A program made the translations under genes and the position numbers. Below are positions 32,930-42,478 of a stretch of DNA of 64,000 nt, in pieces. Under the pieces are notes generated by a model. That model was not told where the DNA came from, searched no databases, and saw nothing but the letters and a program-made list of their open reading frames with translations. Each line of letters begins with the position of its first letter. The stretch's first letter is position 1. The stretch is from Reddybacter sp041277045 (GTDB lineage: Bacteria; Pseudomonadota; Gammaproteobacteria; Pseudomonadales; Porticoccaceae): contig JBGFSY010000001.1 in assembly GCA_041277045.1 (NCBI GenBank), forward strand, positions 992,001 to 1,056,000, given 5' to 3'.

Positions 32930-35900
32930 ATGGCCTATTCATACACAGAGAAAAAACGGATTCGCAAAGGCTTTGGCAAGCTTTCGCAGGTGATGGATCA
33001 GCCCTACCTGTTGGCAATACAACTCGACTCCTATCGGAAGTTTACCCAGGATGGAGTTGCCGCTGCGGACCGTAAGCCTGCAGGTTTACACGCTGCGCTT
33101 AATTCTGTTTTCCCGATAGAAAGCTATTCGGGAAATGCTCGTTTAGAGTATGTCGATTATAAGCTTGGCAAAGCAGTGTTTGATGTTGAAGAGTGTAAGT
33201 TGCGCGGTGCTACTTACGCTGTGCCATTGCGCGTACGCGTACGTTTGGTGCTGGTCGATAAAGATTCGGCTAACAAAACCATTAAAGATATTAAAGAACA
33301 AGAAGTCTACATGGGTGAAATGCCCCTGATGACGGATAACGGCACCTTTGTAGTGAATGGCACCGAGCGAGTTATCGTGTCTCAGTTGCATCGTTCTCCG
33401 GGCGTATTCTTCGATCACGATAAAGGCAAGACCCACTCCTCTGGCAAGCTACTCTATTCAGCCCGCGTGATTCCCTACCGCGGTTCATGGTTGGATTTTG
33501 AATTTGACCCCAAAGACATGGTCTACGTGCGTATCGATCGCCGTCGTAAGTTGCCTGCATCTATATTGTTGCGCGCCATGGGTTATACCACGGTCGAAAT
33601 GATAGACATGTTCTACGATACGAGCACGTTTCATTTCTCTAAAGACGATAAAATCACCCTCGATCTCGAGCCTTCCCGCCTACGCGGTGAGATGTCTGCG
33701 TTTGATATTAAGGGCAAAAAAGGCAAGATTATTGTTGAAACAGGACGCCGTATTACTGCGCGGCATATTCGCCAGCTCGAAAAAGACGATATTACTGAAC
33801 TTGACGTGCCTGCTGAATACCTCCTGGGTCGTTCATTATCGAAAGATATTATCAATGAAGAAACAGGCGAAATTCTCCTTGAGTGCAACACTTTAATCAG
33901 TGAAGAAGTGCTTGAGCAGATATTGGACGCCAAGCTTACGACGCTGGATACGATTTACACCAACGACCTCGATTGCGGGCCTTTTCTCGCCGACACCTTG
34001 CGTATTGATACCGCGCGCTCTGAGCTTGACGCGCTTGTCGAAATCTACCGCATGATGCGTCCCGGTGAGCCGCCGACTAAAGACTCTGCTGAAAACCTCT
34101 TTAAGAATTTGTTCTTCAGCACGGATCGTTATGACCTGTCGGCTGTTGGGCGTATGAAGTTTAACCGGCGTATCGGTCGTGAAGAAATTGTCGGTGAAGG
34201 CACCCTTTCCCGCGAAGATATCGTTGATGTGCTGAAAGTACTTATCGGTATTCGCAACGGCCAGGGCGTGATCGATGATATTGATCACCTTGGCAACCGA
34301 CGCGTACGATCTGTTGGTGAAATGGCAGAAAACCAGTTCCGTATTGGTCTGGTCAGGGTGGAGCGTGCAGTCAAGGAGCGTCTCTCCGTTGCCGAGTCTG
34401 AAGGCCTGATGCCTCAGGACATGATCAATGCCAAGCCTGTGGCTGCGGCAATGAAAGAGTTCTTTGGTTCTAGTCAGCTCTCTCAGTTTATGGATCAAAA
34501 CAACCCGCTTTCAGAAGTGACGCACAAGCGTCGTGTTTCGGCCCTAGGCCCGGGCGGTTTGACCCGTGAGCGCGCTGGTTTTGAAGTCCGCGATGTACAT
34601 CCCACGCACTATGGTCGTGTTTGCCCCATTGAGACGCCAGAAGGTCCGAACATTGGCTTGATTAACTCCCTGGCTAACTATGCACGCACTAATGATTACG
34701 GCTTCCTTGAGACGCCCTATCGTAAAGTGATCGACGAAGTTGTAACCGACGAAATTGAATACCTGTCCGCGATTAATGAAAACGACTACGTTATTGCCCA
34801 GGCCTCTGCTGCAATGGACGCGAAAGGCAAGCTTAGTGATGACCTGGTGACTGTGCGCTATCAAAGTGAAACCACGGTCAAGCCTCCGGAAGATGTTCAA
34901 TATATGGACGTCTCCGCGCGACAGGTTGTATCGGTCGCGGCAGCACTAGTGCCCTTCCTCGAGCACGATGATGCGAATCGGGCTTTGATGGGCTCTAACA
35001 TGCAGCGTCAAGCTGTGCCGACACTGCGTGCGGATAAGCCTCTGGTCGGAACCGGTATGGAAAGTATCGTCGCCGGCGACTCCGGTGTCTGTGTTGTAGC
35101 CAAACGTAGCGGTACCATTGAAAGTGCCGATGCAGGCCGTGTCGTTGTACGTGTACACGATAGTGAAGTCGAAAGTGGTGATGCCGGTGTTGATATTTAC
35201 AACTTGACTAAATATACCCGCTCCAACCAGAACACTTGTATTAACCAGAAGGTGATCGTCGAGAATGGCGATGTCATTGCCCGTGGCGATATTCTCGCTG
35301 ACGGCCCCTCGGTTGACCTCGGTGAGCTAGCTCTGGGTCAGAATATGCGCATCGCATTTATGCCCTGGAATGGTTACAACTTTGAAGATTCGATTCTGGT
35401 TTCTGAGCGGGTGGTGGATGAAGATCGCTTTACTACCATTCATATTCAGGAGCTAACCTGTGTTGCTCGTGACACCAAGTTGGGTGCCGAGGAAATTACC
35501 GCAGATATTCCCAATGTCGGCGAATCAGCGCTGGCCAGACTTGATGAGTCGGGCATCGTCTACATCGGTGCTGAAGTGGGTGCCGGTGATATTCTCGTCG
35601 GCAAGGTAACACCTAAGGGTGAGACCCAGCTGACACCGGAAGAAAAACTTCTGCGTGCCATCTTTGGTGAAAAGGCCAGTGATGTAAAAGATACTTCGCT
35701 GCGTGTGCCAGGTAGTACTAAAGGCACCGTTATCAATGTTCAGGTCTTTACCCGCGATGGTCTTGAAAAAGATACGCGCGCTCAGGCGATAGAAAAGGCT
35801 GAACTCGACCAGTTCCGCAAAGATGTTAACGATGAATACCGCATTATGGAAAATGCGACCTTTCAGCGTCTGCGCAGCGTTCTGGTTGGTCAGGCTGTCG

Positions 35901-37009
35901 TTAAGGCTTCGGAGCTTAGCAAAGGCGACAAGCTGACAGAAGCCGTTGCCAGAACTTACGGTGCCGAAGAGTGGTTTAAAGTTCGCATGGATGACGACGA
36001 GCTAAACCAGTTGTTGAGCCGTACTGAAGAGCAATTGGCAGAACGTCGTAAGCTGCTTGATGAGCGCTTTGAAGATAAAAAAGGCAAGTTAGAAACAGGT
36101 GATGACCTGGCTCCGGGCGTGCTAAAAATCGTTAAAGTTTATCTCGCCATTAAGCGACGCATTCAGCCTGGCGATAAAATGGCCGGACGTCACGGTAACA
36201 AGGGTGTTATATCGGTCATCATGCCGGTTGAAGATATGCCTTATGACGAGCACGGTGATCCGATCGATATTGTCCTCAACCCGCTGGGTGTTCCCTCGCG
36301 GATGAACGTCGGGCAGATTCTCGAAACGCACCTTGGTTTGGCTGCGAAGGGTCTGGGTAATAAGATCAATCGCATGATCAAAGAACAGAAAAAAGCAGCT
36401 GAGATAAAGGGCTTTCTTCAGGAAATCTACGATGTCGGCGATAGCGCCAAGAAAGATGACCTCAAGCCCTTTACTGACAAGGAGATCATGTCGCTCGGCC
36501 AGAACCTTCGGGGTGGTGTGCCAATGGCGACTGAGGTGTTCGACGGTGCTTCCGAAGCTGAGATTAAAGAGCTGCTTCGTCTTGCGGATCTGCCTGATAG
36601 TGGCCAAATGACCTTGTACGATGGCCGTTCTGGTGATGCTTTTGGTCGCGATATCACCGTTGGCTACATGTACATGCTGAAACTCAACCACCTGGTTGAT
36701 GACAAAATGCATGCTCGCTCGACGGGCTCTTACAGTCTTGTAACCCAGCAGCCTCTCGGCGGTAAAGCGCAGTTTGGTGGTCAGCGCTTCGGTGAGATGG
36801 AAGTTTGGGCGCTCGAGGCTTATGGCGCGGCTTACACTTTGCAAGAAATGCTCACCGTTAAGTCGGATGACGTGAATGGCCGCACCAAGATGTACAAAAA
36901 TATTGTTGATGGCGATCACCAGATGGATCCGGGTATGCCCGAATCCTTTAATGTTCTGGTAAAAGAGATTCGATCGCTGGGTATCAATATGGAGCTTGAA
37001 TACGAATAA
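32930..37009 (+). CDS. rpoB: RNA polymerase beta subunit
   Basis: RpoB forms one pincer of RNA polymerase with the catalytic core. The 1359-residue length is typical of gammaproteobacteria. The start reads MAYSYTEKKRIRKGFGKL. The rifampicin-binding cluster at about 508-536 (FGSSQLSQFMDQNNPLSEVT and HKRRVSALGPGG) has wild-type residues at the classic resistance positions. GDKMAGRHGNKGV near 1082 and the C-terminal FNVLVKEIRSLG are also conserved. It is followed after 70 bases by rpoC; the gap holds a small hairpin (37033-37052) without a T-run. Confidence 0.99.
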   Translation: MAYSYTEKKRIRKGFGKLSQVMDQPYLLAIQLDSYRKFTQDGVAAADRKPAGLHAALNSVFPIESYSGNARLEYVDYKLGKAVFDVEECKLRGATYAVPLRVRVRLVLVDKDSANKTIKDIKEQEVYMGEMPLMTDNGTFVVNGTERVIVSQLHRSPGVFFDHDKGKTHSSGKLLYSARVIPYRGSWLDFEFDPKDMVYVRIDRRRKLPASILLRAMGYTTVEMIDMFYDTSTFHFSKDDKITLDLEPSRLRGEMSAFDIKGKKGKIIVETGRRITARHIRQLEKDDITELDVPAEYLLGRSLSKDIINEETGEILLECNTLISEEVLEQILDAKLTTLDTIYTNDLDCGPFLADTLRIDTARSELDALVEIYRMMRPGEPPTKDSAENLFKNLFFSTDRYDLSAVGRMKFNRRIGREEIVGEGTLSREDIVDVLKVLIGIRNGQGVIDDIDHLGNRRVRSVGEMAENQFRIGLVRVERAVKERLSVAESEGLMPQDMINAKPVAAAMKEFFGSSQLSQFMDQNNPLSEVTHKRRVSALGPGGLTRERAGFEVRDVHPTHYGRVCPIETPEGPNIGLINSLANYARTNDYGFLETPYRKVIDEVVTDEIEYLSAINENDYVIAQASAAMDAKGKLSDDLVTVRYQSETTVKPPEDVQYMDVSARQVVSVAAALVPFLEHDDANRALMGSNMQRQAVPTLRADKPLVGTGMESIVAGDSGVCVVAKRSGTIESADAGRVVVRVHDSEVESGDAGVDIYNLTKYTRSNQNTCINQKVIVENGDVIARGDILADGPSVDLGELALGQNMRIAFMPWNGYNFEDSILVSERVVDEDRFTTIHIQELTCVARDTKLGAEEITADIPNVGESALARLDESGIVYIGAEVGAGDILVGKVTPKGETQLTPEEKLLRAIFGEKASDVKDTSLRVPGSTKGTVINVQVFTRDGLEKDTRAQAIEKAELDQFRKDVNDEYRIMENATFQRLRSVLVGQAVVKASELSKGDKLTEAVARTYGAEEWFKVRMDDDELNQLLSRTEEQLAERRKLLDERFEDKKGKLETGDDLAPGVLKIVKVYLAIKRRIQPGDKMAGRHGNKGVISVIMPVEDMPYDEHGDPIDIVLNPLGVPSRMNVGQILETHLGLAAKGLGNKINRMIKEQKKAAEIKGFLQEIYDVGDSAKKDDLKPFTDKEIMSLGQNLRGGVPMATEVFDGASEAEIKELLRLADLPDSGQMTLYDGRSGDAFGRDITVGYMYMLKLNHLVDDKMHARSTGSYSLVTQQPLGGKAQFGGQRFGEMEVWALEAYGAAYTLQEMLTVKSDDVNGRTKMYKNIVDGDHQMDPGMPESFNVLVKEIRSLGINMELEYE

Positions 37010-37079
37010 AGACGCTGTCGTTAGTTAAAACGGTCGGGCGATAACGCCCGACTAGACAGCATCCACTGGAGGAAAGGTC

Positions 37080-40000
37080 TTGAAAGATTTATTGAATTTG
37101 TTGAAGTCCCAGGATCAACGAAGTGATTTTGAGGGTATTCGTATTTCGCTGACTTCGCCGGATATGATCCGCTCGTGGTCATTCGGTGAAGTCAAGAAGC
37201 CAGAGACAATTAACTATCGTACGTTCAAACCCGAACGCGATGGTTTGTTCTGCTGTAAGATTTTTGGCCCGGTCAAAGATTACGAATGCCTGTGTGGTAA
37301 GTACAAGCGCATGAAGCATCGCGGCATCGTCTGCGAGAAGTGTGGCGTTGAAGTCACGCTCGGCAAAGTGCGTCGTGAGCGCATGGGTCACATTGAGTTG
37401 GCCAGCCCCGTTGCTCATATTTGGTTTTTGAAGTCTCTGCCTTCACGCATTGGCTTGATGCTGGATATGACGCTGCGCGAGATAGAGCGCGTGTTGTACT
37501 TTGAATCTTTTGTTGTTGTCGATTCTGGCATGACGACACTTGAGCGCGGTGAGCTGCTCACTGATGAGCAATATTACGAGGCGATGGAAGAATTCGGTGA
37601 CGAATTCACCGCTTTGATGGGTGCTGAAGCGATTCAGACGCTGATGAAAGACCTTGATCTTAAGCATGAAATTGCTGAGCTACGCAACGAGATCCCCAAT
37701 ACTAAATCTGAAACTAAGATTAAGAAGTTCTCCAAGCGCTTAAAGCTGCTTGAAGCTTTCCTTAATTCTGGTAATAAGCCCGAGTGGATGGTGCTAGAGG
37801 CGCTACCCATTTTGCCACCCGATTTGCGTCCCTTGGTACCGCTGGATGGTGGACGCTTTGCCACTTCCGATTTGAACGATCTCTACCGTCGCGTCATTAA
37901 CCGTAACAACCGTTTGAAACGTCTACTTGAGCTCAATGCCCCCGATATTATCGTGCGCAACGAAAAGCGCATGCTGCAAGAATCAGTTGATGCCCTGCTC
38001 GATAACGGTCGCCGTGGCCGCGCCATTACTGGTTCGAACAAGCGTCCGCTGAAATCTCTTGCCGATATGATCAAGGGCAAGCAGGGTCGTTTCCGTCAAA
38101 ACTTACTCGGTAAGCGCGTCGACTATTCTGGTCGCTCGGTTATCGTGGTTGGTCCTACCCTGCGTTTGCACCAGTGTGGTTTGCCCAAGCGTATGGCGCT
38201 GGAGCTGTTTAAGCCCTTCATTTTCTCCAAGCTCGAATCCCGTGGTTTAGCGACCACCATTAAAGCTGCGAAGAAAATGGTCGAGCGCAGTGAGGCCGTC
38301 GTTTGGGATATTCTTGAAGATGTGATTCGCGAGCACCCCGTGCTATTGAACAGGGCGCCGACGCTGCACCGTTTGGGCATTCAGGCTTTTGAGCCGACGC
38401 TGATTGAAGGTAAAGCGATTCAGCTGCACCCGCTGGTTTGCGCCGCCTACAACGCTGACTTTGACGGCGATCAAATGGCGGTACACGTACCGCTGACAAT
38501 CGAAGCGCAGCTGGAATCCCGTGCGCTGATGATGTCGACCAACAATATTCTCTCGCCTGCCAGTGGTGAGCCGATTATTGTTCCCTCGCAGGATGTGGTT
38601 CTCGGTCTGTATTTTATGACTCGTGAGTGTATCAATGCGAAGGGCGAGGGCATGGTCTTCGCCAACCTGAAGGAGCTGTCGCGCGCCTATTATGGCAAGT
38701 GTGTCGATCTGCAGGCGAAGATAAAGATCCGTATCAGTGAATCGACTATCGGTGGCGATGGCGCGTTAACTGAAACGATTACCTTGAAAGAAACCACCGC
38801 CGGCCGTGCCCTGCTGTGGGAAATCGTACCTGCGGGCCTGCCCTACGAGCTGGTCGACCAGCCAATGAGTAAGAAGGCGATTTCGCGTATTATCAACCAG
38901 TGCTACCGCATCGTTGGTTTGAAAGCGACAGTCATCTTTGCCGATCAACTCATGTATACCGGTTTTGAATTCTCTACCCGCTCTGGTGTTTCCATTGGTG
39001 TTAACGACTTCGTTATACCCGATGCGAAGGCCAAAATTATTGATAAATCCTATGCCGAAGTGGCTGAGATTGAATCGCAATTTTCATCGGGTCTGGTGAC
39101 TCAGGGTGAAAAATACAACAAGGTGATCGATATTTGGTCGCGCGCTAATGACCAGGTCGCCAACGCGATGATGGATGTTCTATCCACAGAGTCTGTTGTC
39201 GATCGCGACGGTAATACCGTCGAGCAAGAGTCTTTTAACTCGGTTTATATTATGGCTGACTCTGGCGCTCGGGGCTCCCCGGCCCAGATTCGTCAGTTAG
39301 CCGGTATGCGAGGTTTGATGGCTCGACCCGATGGTTCCATTATCGAGACGCCGATTACGGCAAACTTTCGTGAAGGTCTGAACGTACTGCAGTACTTTAT
39401 TTCGACACACGGTGCACGAAAAGGTCTCGCGGATACGGCGCTTAAAACCGCTAACTCCGGTTACCTGACACGCCGCCTGGTCGATGTATCGCAGGACCTG
39501 GTTGTTACTGAGGTCGATTGTGGCACTCTGGAAGGCCTGCTGCTGACGCCCGTTATTGAGGGTGGCGATGTTATCGAAACCCTGGGTGATCGCATCCTCG
39601 GTCGTGTCGTCGCTGATGACGTCTACAAGCCGGGTACTAAAAAAGTGGTGGTCCCCGCTGCGACAATGATCGACGAGGCCTGGGTTGACGCCATCGAAGA
39701 GGCCGGAATCGACGAGGTCTTTGTCCGATCGCCGATTACCTGTACCACGCGCTACGGTATTTGTTCGCGTTGTTATGGTCGAGATCTTGCGCGTGGCCAT
39801 ATTATTAATGCCGGTGAAGCCGTCGGTGTTATCGCTGCGCAGTCGATTGGTGAGCCGGGTACACAGCTCACCATGCGTACTTTCCACATTGGTGGTGCAG
39901 CCTCTAGAGCCTCTGCCGTGGATAATATTCAGGTCCAGACCCAGGGTGTCTTGCGACTTATTAATGCCAAGGTTGCCGAGCGTGCGAGCGGCGAGCTGGT

Positions 40001-41285
40001 TGCTGTATCACGCTCCTCTGAATTGGCGATTGCCGATGAAAATGGTCGCGAACGCGAGCGTTATAAGCTGCCCTTTGGTGCTGTAATTAAAGTGAAGGAC
40101 GGCAGTGCTGTTGCCCCCGGCGATGTGATTGCCAACTGGGATCCCCACACTCACCCCATTATTACTGAGATCGCAGGTAAGGCCGTGTTCTCCGGTATGG
40201 AAGAGGGTTTGAGCGTCAACCGTCAGACTGATGAGATGACCGGTTTGACCAGTATTGTGGTTCTCGATCCCAATGAGCGTCCTGCGGCAGGTAAAGACAT
40301 CAAGCCAATGATCACCATGTACGATGAAAATGGTGAAGAGCAGTTCTTTGCCAACTCCAAAGTGCCGGCCCACTACATGCTACCCGCCAACGCCGTTATT
40401 ACCATTGAAGACGGTGCGGATATCGGCGTCGGTTCGGTGATGGCGCGTATCCCGCAAGAAGGATCAAAAACGCGTGATATTACCGGTGGTCTACCACGGG
40501 TAGCCGACTTGTTTGAGGCGAGAAAGCCGAAAGATCCCGCCATTCTCGCCGAAGTCAGCGGTACTGTGACCTTCGGTAAAGAGACCAAGGGCAAGCGACG
40601 TTTGGTGATTACCCCCAATAATGGTGATGATCATTATGAAGCGCTGATCCCCAAGTGGCGTAACATGGGCGTCTACGAAGGTGAGAATGTCGAGAAGGGT
40701 GAGGTTATATCTGAAGGTGCCTCGAACTCTCACGATATTTTGCGCCTCAAAGGCGTTGATGAGCTGGCGCGCTACGTCGTTAATGAAATTCAGGAGGTTT
40801 ACCGCCTGCAAGGGGTGAAAATTAACGATAAGCACATTGAAGTCATCGTGCGTCAAATGCTGCGTAAAGTTGAGATTACCGAGATGGGTGACTCGTCCTT
40901 TGTTAAGGGTGAGCAGGTTGAATATAACCGCTTACAAGAAGTCAATGAAGAGCTGGTTGCGGCCGATAAAATTCCGGCAAAATTCCAGCGCGTATTGCTC
41001 GGTATTACTAAAGCTTCGCTGGCGACTGAAAGCTTTATTTCTGCAGCATCCTTCCAGGAAACAACTCGCGTGCTCACCGAAGCAGCTGTCACTGGCAAGG
41101 TTGATAAGTTACGCGGTCTGAAAGAGAACGTTGTTGTTGGGCGTTTGATCCCAGCGGGAACCGGTCTTGCTTACCACGCTAAGCGCCGCAAAGCTAAAGA
41201 AGATGGGCTGAAAGAAACCACGGTTTCTGCTAGCGACGTCGAAGCCGCATTGTCTGAGGCTTTGAGTGTAGAAGACGAAGAATAG
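37080..41285 (+). CDS. rpoC: RNA polymerase beta' subunit
   Basis: RpoC carries the catalytic magnesium site NADFDGD at 458-464. The 1401-residue product has the N-terminal zinc ribbon (CLCGKYKRMKHRGIVCEKCG near 70-89) and the second zinc site (CTTRYGICSRCYGRD). The bridge and trigger helices also follow (GEPGTQLTMRTFHIGGAA). The start codon appears to be TTG, seven bases after the strong site GGAGGAAAGG; the downstream sequence KDLLNLLKSQ matches the usual start of RpoC (GTG in E. coli). No terminator was found in the 50 bases between its stop and the rpsL promoter. Confidence 0.98.
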   Translation: MKDLLNLLKSQDQRSDFEGIRISLTSPDMIRSWSFGEVKKPETINYRTFKPERDGLFCCKIFGPVKDYECLCGKYKRMKHRGIVCEKCGVEVTLGKVRRERMGHIELASPVAHIWFLKSLPSRIGLMLDMTLREIERVLYFESFVVVDSGMTTLERGELLTDEQYYEAMEEFGDEFTALMGAEAIQTLMKDLDLKHEIAELRNEIPNTKSETKIKKFSKRLKLLEAFLNSGNKPEWMVLEALPILPPDLRPLVPLDGGRFATSDLNDLYRRVINRNNRLKRLLELNAPDIIVRNEKRMLQESVDALLDNGRRGRAITGSNKRPLKSLADMIKGKQGRFRQNLLGKRVDYSGRSVIVVGPTLRLHQCGLPKRMALELFKPFIFSKLESRGLATTIKAAKKMVERSEAVVWDILEDVIREHPVLLNRAPTLHRLGIQAFEPTLIEGKAIQLHPLVCAAYNADFDGDQMAVHVPLTIEAQLESRALMMSTNNILSPASGEPIIVPSQDVVLGLYFMTRECINAKGEGMVFANLKELSRAYYGKCVDLQAKIKIRISESTIGGDGALTETITLKETTAGRALLWEIVPAGLPYELVDQPMSKKAISRIINQCYRIVGLKATVIFADQLMYTGFEFSTRSGVSIGVNDFVIPDAKAKIIDKSYAEVAEIESQFSSGLVTQGEKYNKVIDIWSRANDQVANAMMDVLSTESVVDRDGNTVEQESFNSVYIMADSGARGSPAQIRQLAGMRGLMARPDGSIIETPITANFREGLNVLQYFISTHGARKGLADTALKTANSGYLTRRLVDVSQDLVVTEVDCGTLEGLLLTPVIEGGDVIETLGDRILGRVVADDVYKPGTKKVVVPAATMIDEAWVDAIEEAGIDEVFVRSPITCTTRYGICSRCYGRDLARGHIINAGEAVGVIAAQSIGEPGTQLTMRTFHIGGAASRASAVDNIQVQTQGVLRLINAKVAERASGELVAVSRSSELAIADENGRERERYKLPFGAVIKVKDGSAVAPGDVIANWDPHTHPIITEIAGKAVFSGMEEGLSVNRQTDEMTGLTSIVVLDPNERPAAGKDIKPMITMYDENGEEQFFANSKVPAHYMLPANAVITIEDGADIGVGSVMARIPQEGSKTRDITGGLPRVADLFEARKPKDPAILAEVSGTVTFGKETKGKRRLVITPNNGDDHYEALIPKWRNMGVYEGENVEKGEVISEGASNSHDILRLKGVDELARYVVNEIQEVYRLQGVKINDKHIEVIVRQMLRKVEITEMGDSSFVKGEQVEYNRLQEVNEELVAADKIPAKFQRVLLGITKASLATESFISAASFQETTRVLTEAAVTGKVDKLRGLKENVVVGRLIPAGTGLAYHAKRRKAKEDGLKETTVSASDVEAALSEALSVEDEE

Positions 41286-41302
41286 GCGGGGCTTAATTTG
41301 GC

Positions 41303-41331
41303 TTGACTCAGGGGCGCACGATCTTTAGAAT
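41303..41331 (+). promoter_or_regulatory. str operon promoter
   Basis: TTGACT at 41303-41308 and TAGAAT at 41326-41331 with a 17-base spacer, followed by the discriminator GCCGCCTCCC. It lies about 90 bases before rpsL and would drive rpsL-rpsG-fusA-tuf independently of rpoBC. Confidence 0.8.
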
Positions 41332-41422
41332 GCCGCCTCCCTGAGTTGCAGGTCTTCCCTTAGCCTCACATTTAGGGTTGTATAGCCTTCCGAAGAAGGC
41401 GTTTTTATCAGGAGAATTATTG

Positions 41423-41797
41423 ATGGCAACGATCAATCAGTTGGTTCGTAAGCCGAGAAAGCGAAAAATCGTTAAGAGTGACGTACCTGCACTGCAGGCT
41501 TGTCCTCAGCGTCGTGGTGTCTGTACTCGTGTTTATACCACCACGCCGAAGAAGCCTAACTCGGCAATGCGTAAAGTTTGTCGTGTGCGTTTGACCAGTG
41601 GCTACGAAGTGACTTCCTACATTGGTGGTGAAGGCCACAACTTGCAGGAGCACAGCGTGGTACTGATTCGCGGTGGTCGTGTTAAGGATTTGCCCGGTGT
41701 GCGTTACCACACTGTTCGCGGCAGCCTCGATACCTCCGGTGTTGATGGTCGTAAACAGCGTCGCTCGAAGTACGGTACTAAGCGCCCTAAGAGTTAA
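41423..41797 (+). CDS. rpsL: Ribosomal protein S12
   Basis: S12 lies at the decoding centre of the 30S subunit and controls accuracy. The 124-residue product starts MATINQLVRKPRKRK. TTPKKPNSAMRKVCRVRL carries wild-type lysine 43, and RGGRVKDLPGVRYHTVRG carries lysine 88, so a streptomycin-sensitive form is expected. ATG at 41423 follows AGGAGAATT; an open frame extending upstream was ignored because the family starts here. It is the first gene of the str operon, with rpsG 95 bases downstream. Confidence 0.98.
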   Translation: MATINQLVRKPRKRKIVKSDVPALQACPQRRGVCTRVYTTTPKKPNSAMRKVCRVRLTSGYEVTSYIGGEGHNLQEHSVVLIRGGRVKDLPGVRYHTVRGSLDTSGVDGRKQRRSKYGTKRPKS

Positions 41798-41892
41798 GTT
41801 GTAACACTTTAAAGTGTAAAGTCGGCGCAAGCCGAGTAAGGCCGGCCGGCACATTGCCCGTTACCGGAATAACCTGAAGAGAAGAGAAGAAT

Positions 41893-42363
41893 ATGCCAAG
41901 AAGACGCGTTGTCGCCAAGCGAGAGATCCTGCCCGATCCCAAATTCGGTAATATCACCCTCGCTAAATTTATGAACCACGTCATGGTCAGCGGTAAGAAA
42001 TCTGTTGCTGAGCGCATTGTTTATGGTGCCCTCGACATGGTTGAAGAACGCCTGAAATCAGACCCCCTGGAAGCTTTCGAGCTGGCGCTTGAGAATATCG
42101 CGCCGATGGTCGAAGTGAAGTCCCGCCGCGTTGGTGGTGCTACCTATCAGGTACCCGTTGAAGTTCGCGTGTCTCGTCGTGGTGCTCTGGCCATGCGCTG
42201 GTTGGTTGATTACGCCCGTGCACGAGGCGAGAAGTCTATGGCGCAACGACTTGCCGGTGAAGTTATCGACGCTTCCCAGGGCAAAGGTGGTGCTGTTAAG
42301 AAACGTGAAGACGTTCACCGCATGGCAGAAGCCAACAAGGCTTTCTCCCACTTCAGGTTCTAA
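41893..42363 (+). CDS. rpsG: Ribosomal protein S7
   Basis: S7 nucleates assembly of the 30S head and contacts E-site tRNA. The 156-residue product starts MPRRRVVAKREILPDPKFG and contains the conserved GGATYQVPVEV and HRMAEANKAFSHFRF ending. It lies in the standard rpsL-rpsG-fusA order. In E. coli S7 represses the operon by binding the rpsL-rpsG spacer. The spacer here is also about 95 bases and could fold, but I did not test it. Confidence 0.98.
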   Translation: MPRRRVVAKREILPDPKFGNITLAKFMNHVMVSGKKSVAERIVYGALDMVEERLKSDPLEAFELALENIAPMVEVKSRRVGGATYQVPVEVRVSRRGALAMRWLVDYARARGEKSMAQRLAGEVIDASQGKGGAVKKREDVHRMAEANKAFSHFRF

Positions 42364-42478
42364 TTACACCTGGCGGAAAAGACGATTCACGCAAAAGGCG
42401 GCTATTTTTAATAGCTGCCTTTTGTGGTTTCAGGTGGTTCATTTTTTTCAAGTTTAGTTCATAGTTTTGGAGAGAGTT

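Noticed and set aside
37033..37052. Hairpin GTCGGGCG/CGCCCGAC between rpoB and rpoC considered as terminator
   Set aside because: No T-run follows, and rpoC must be co-transcribed; at most a processing or stability element.
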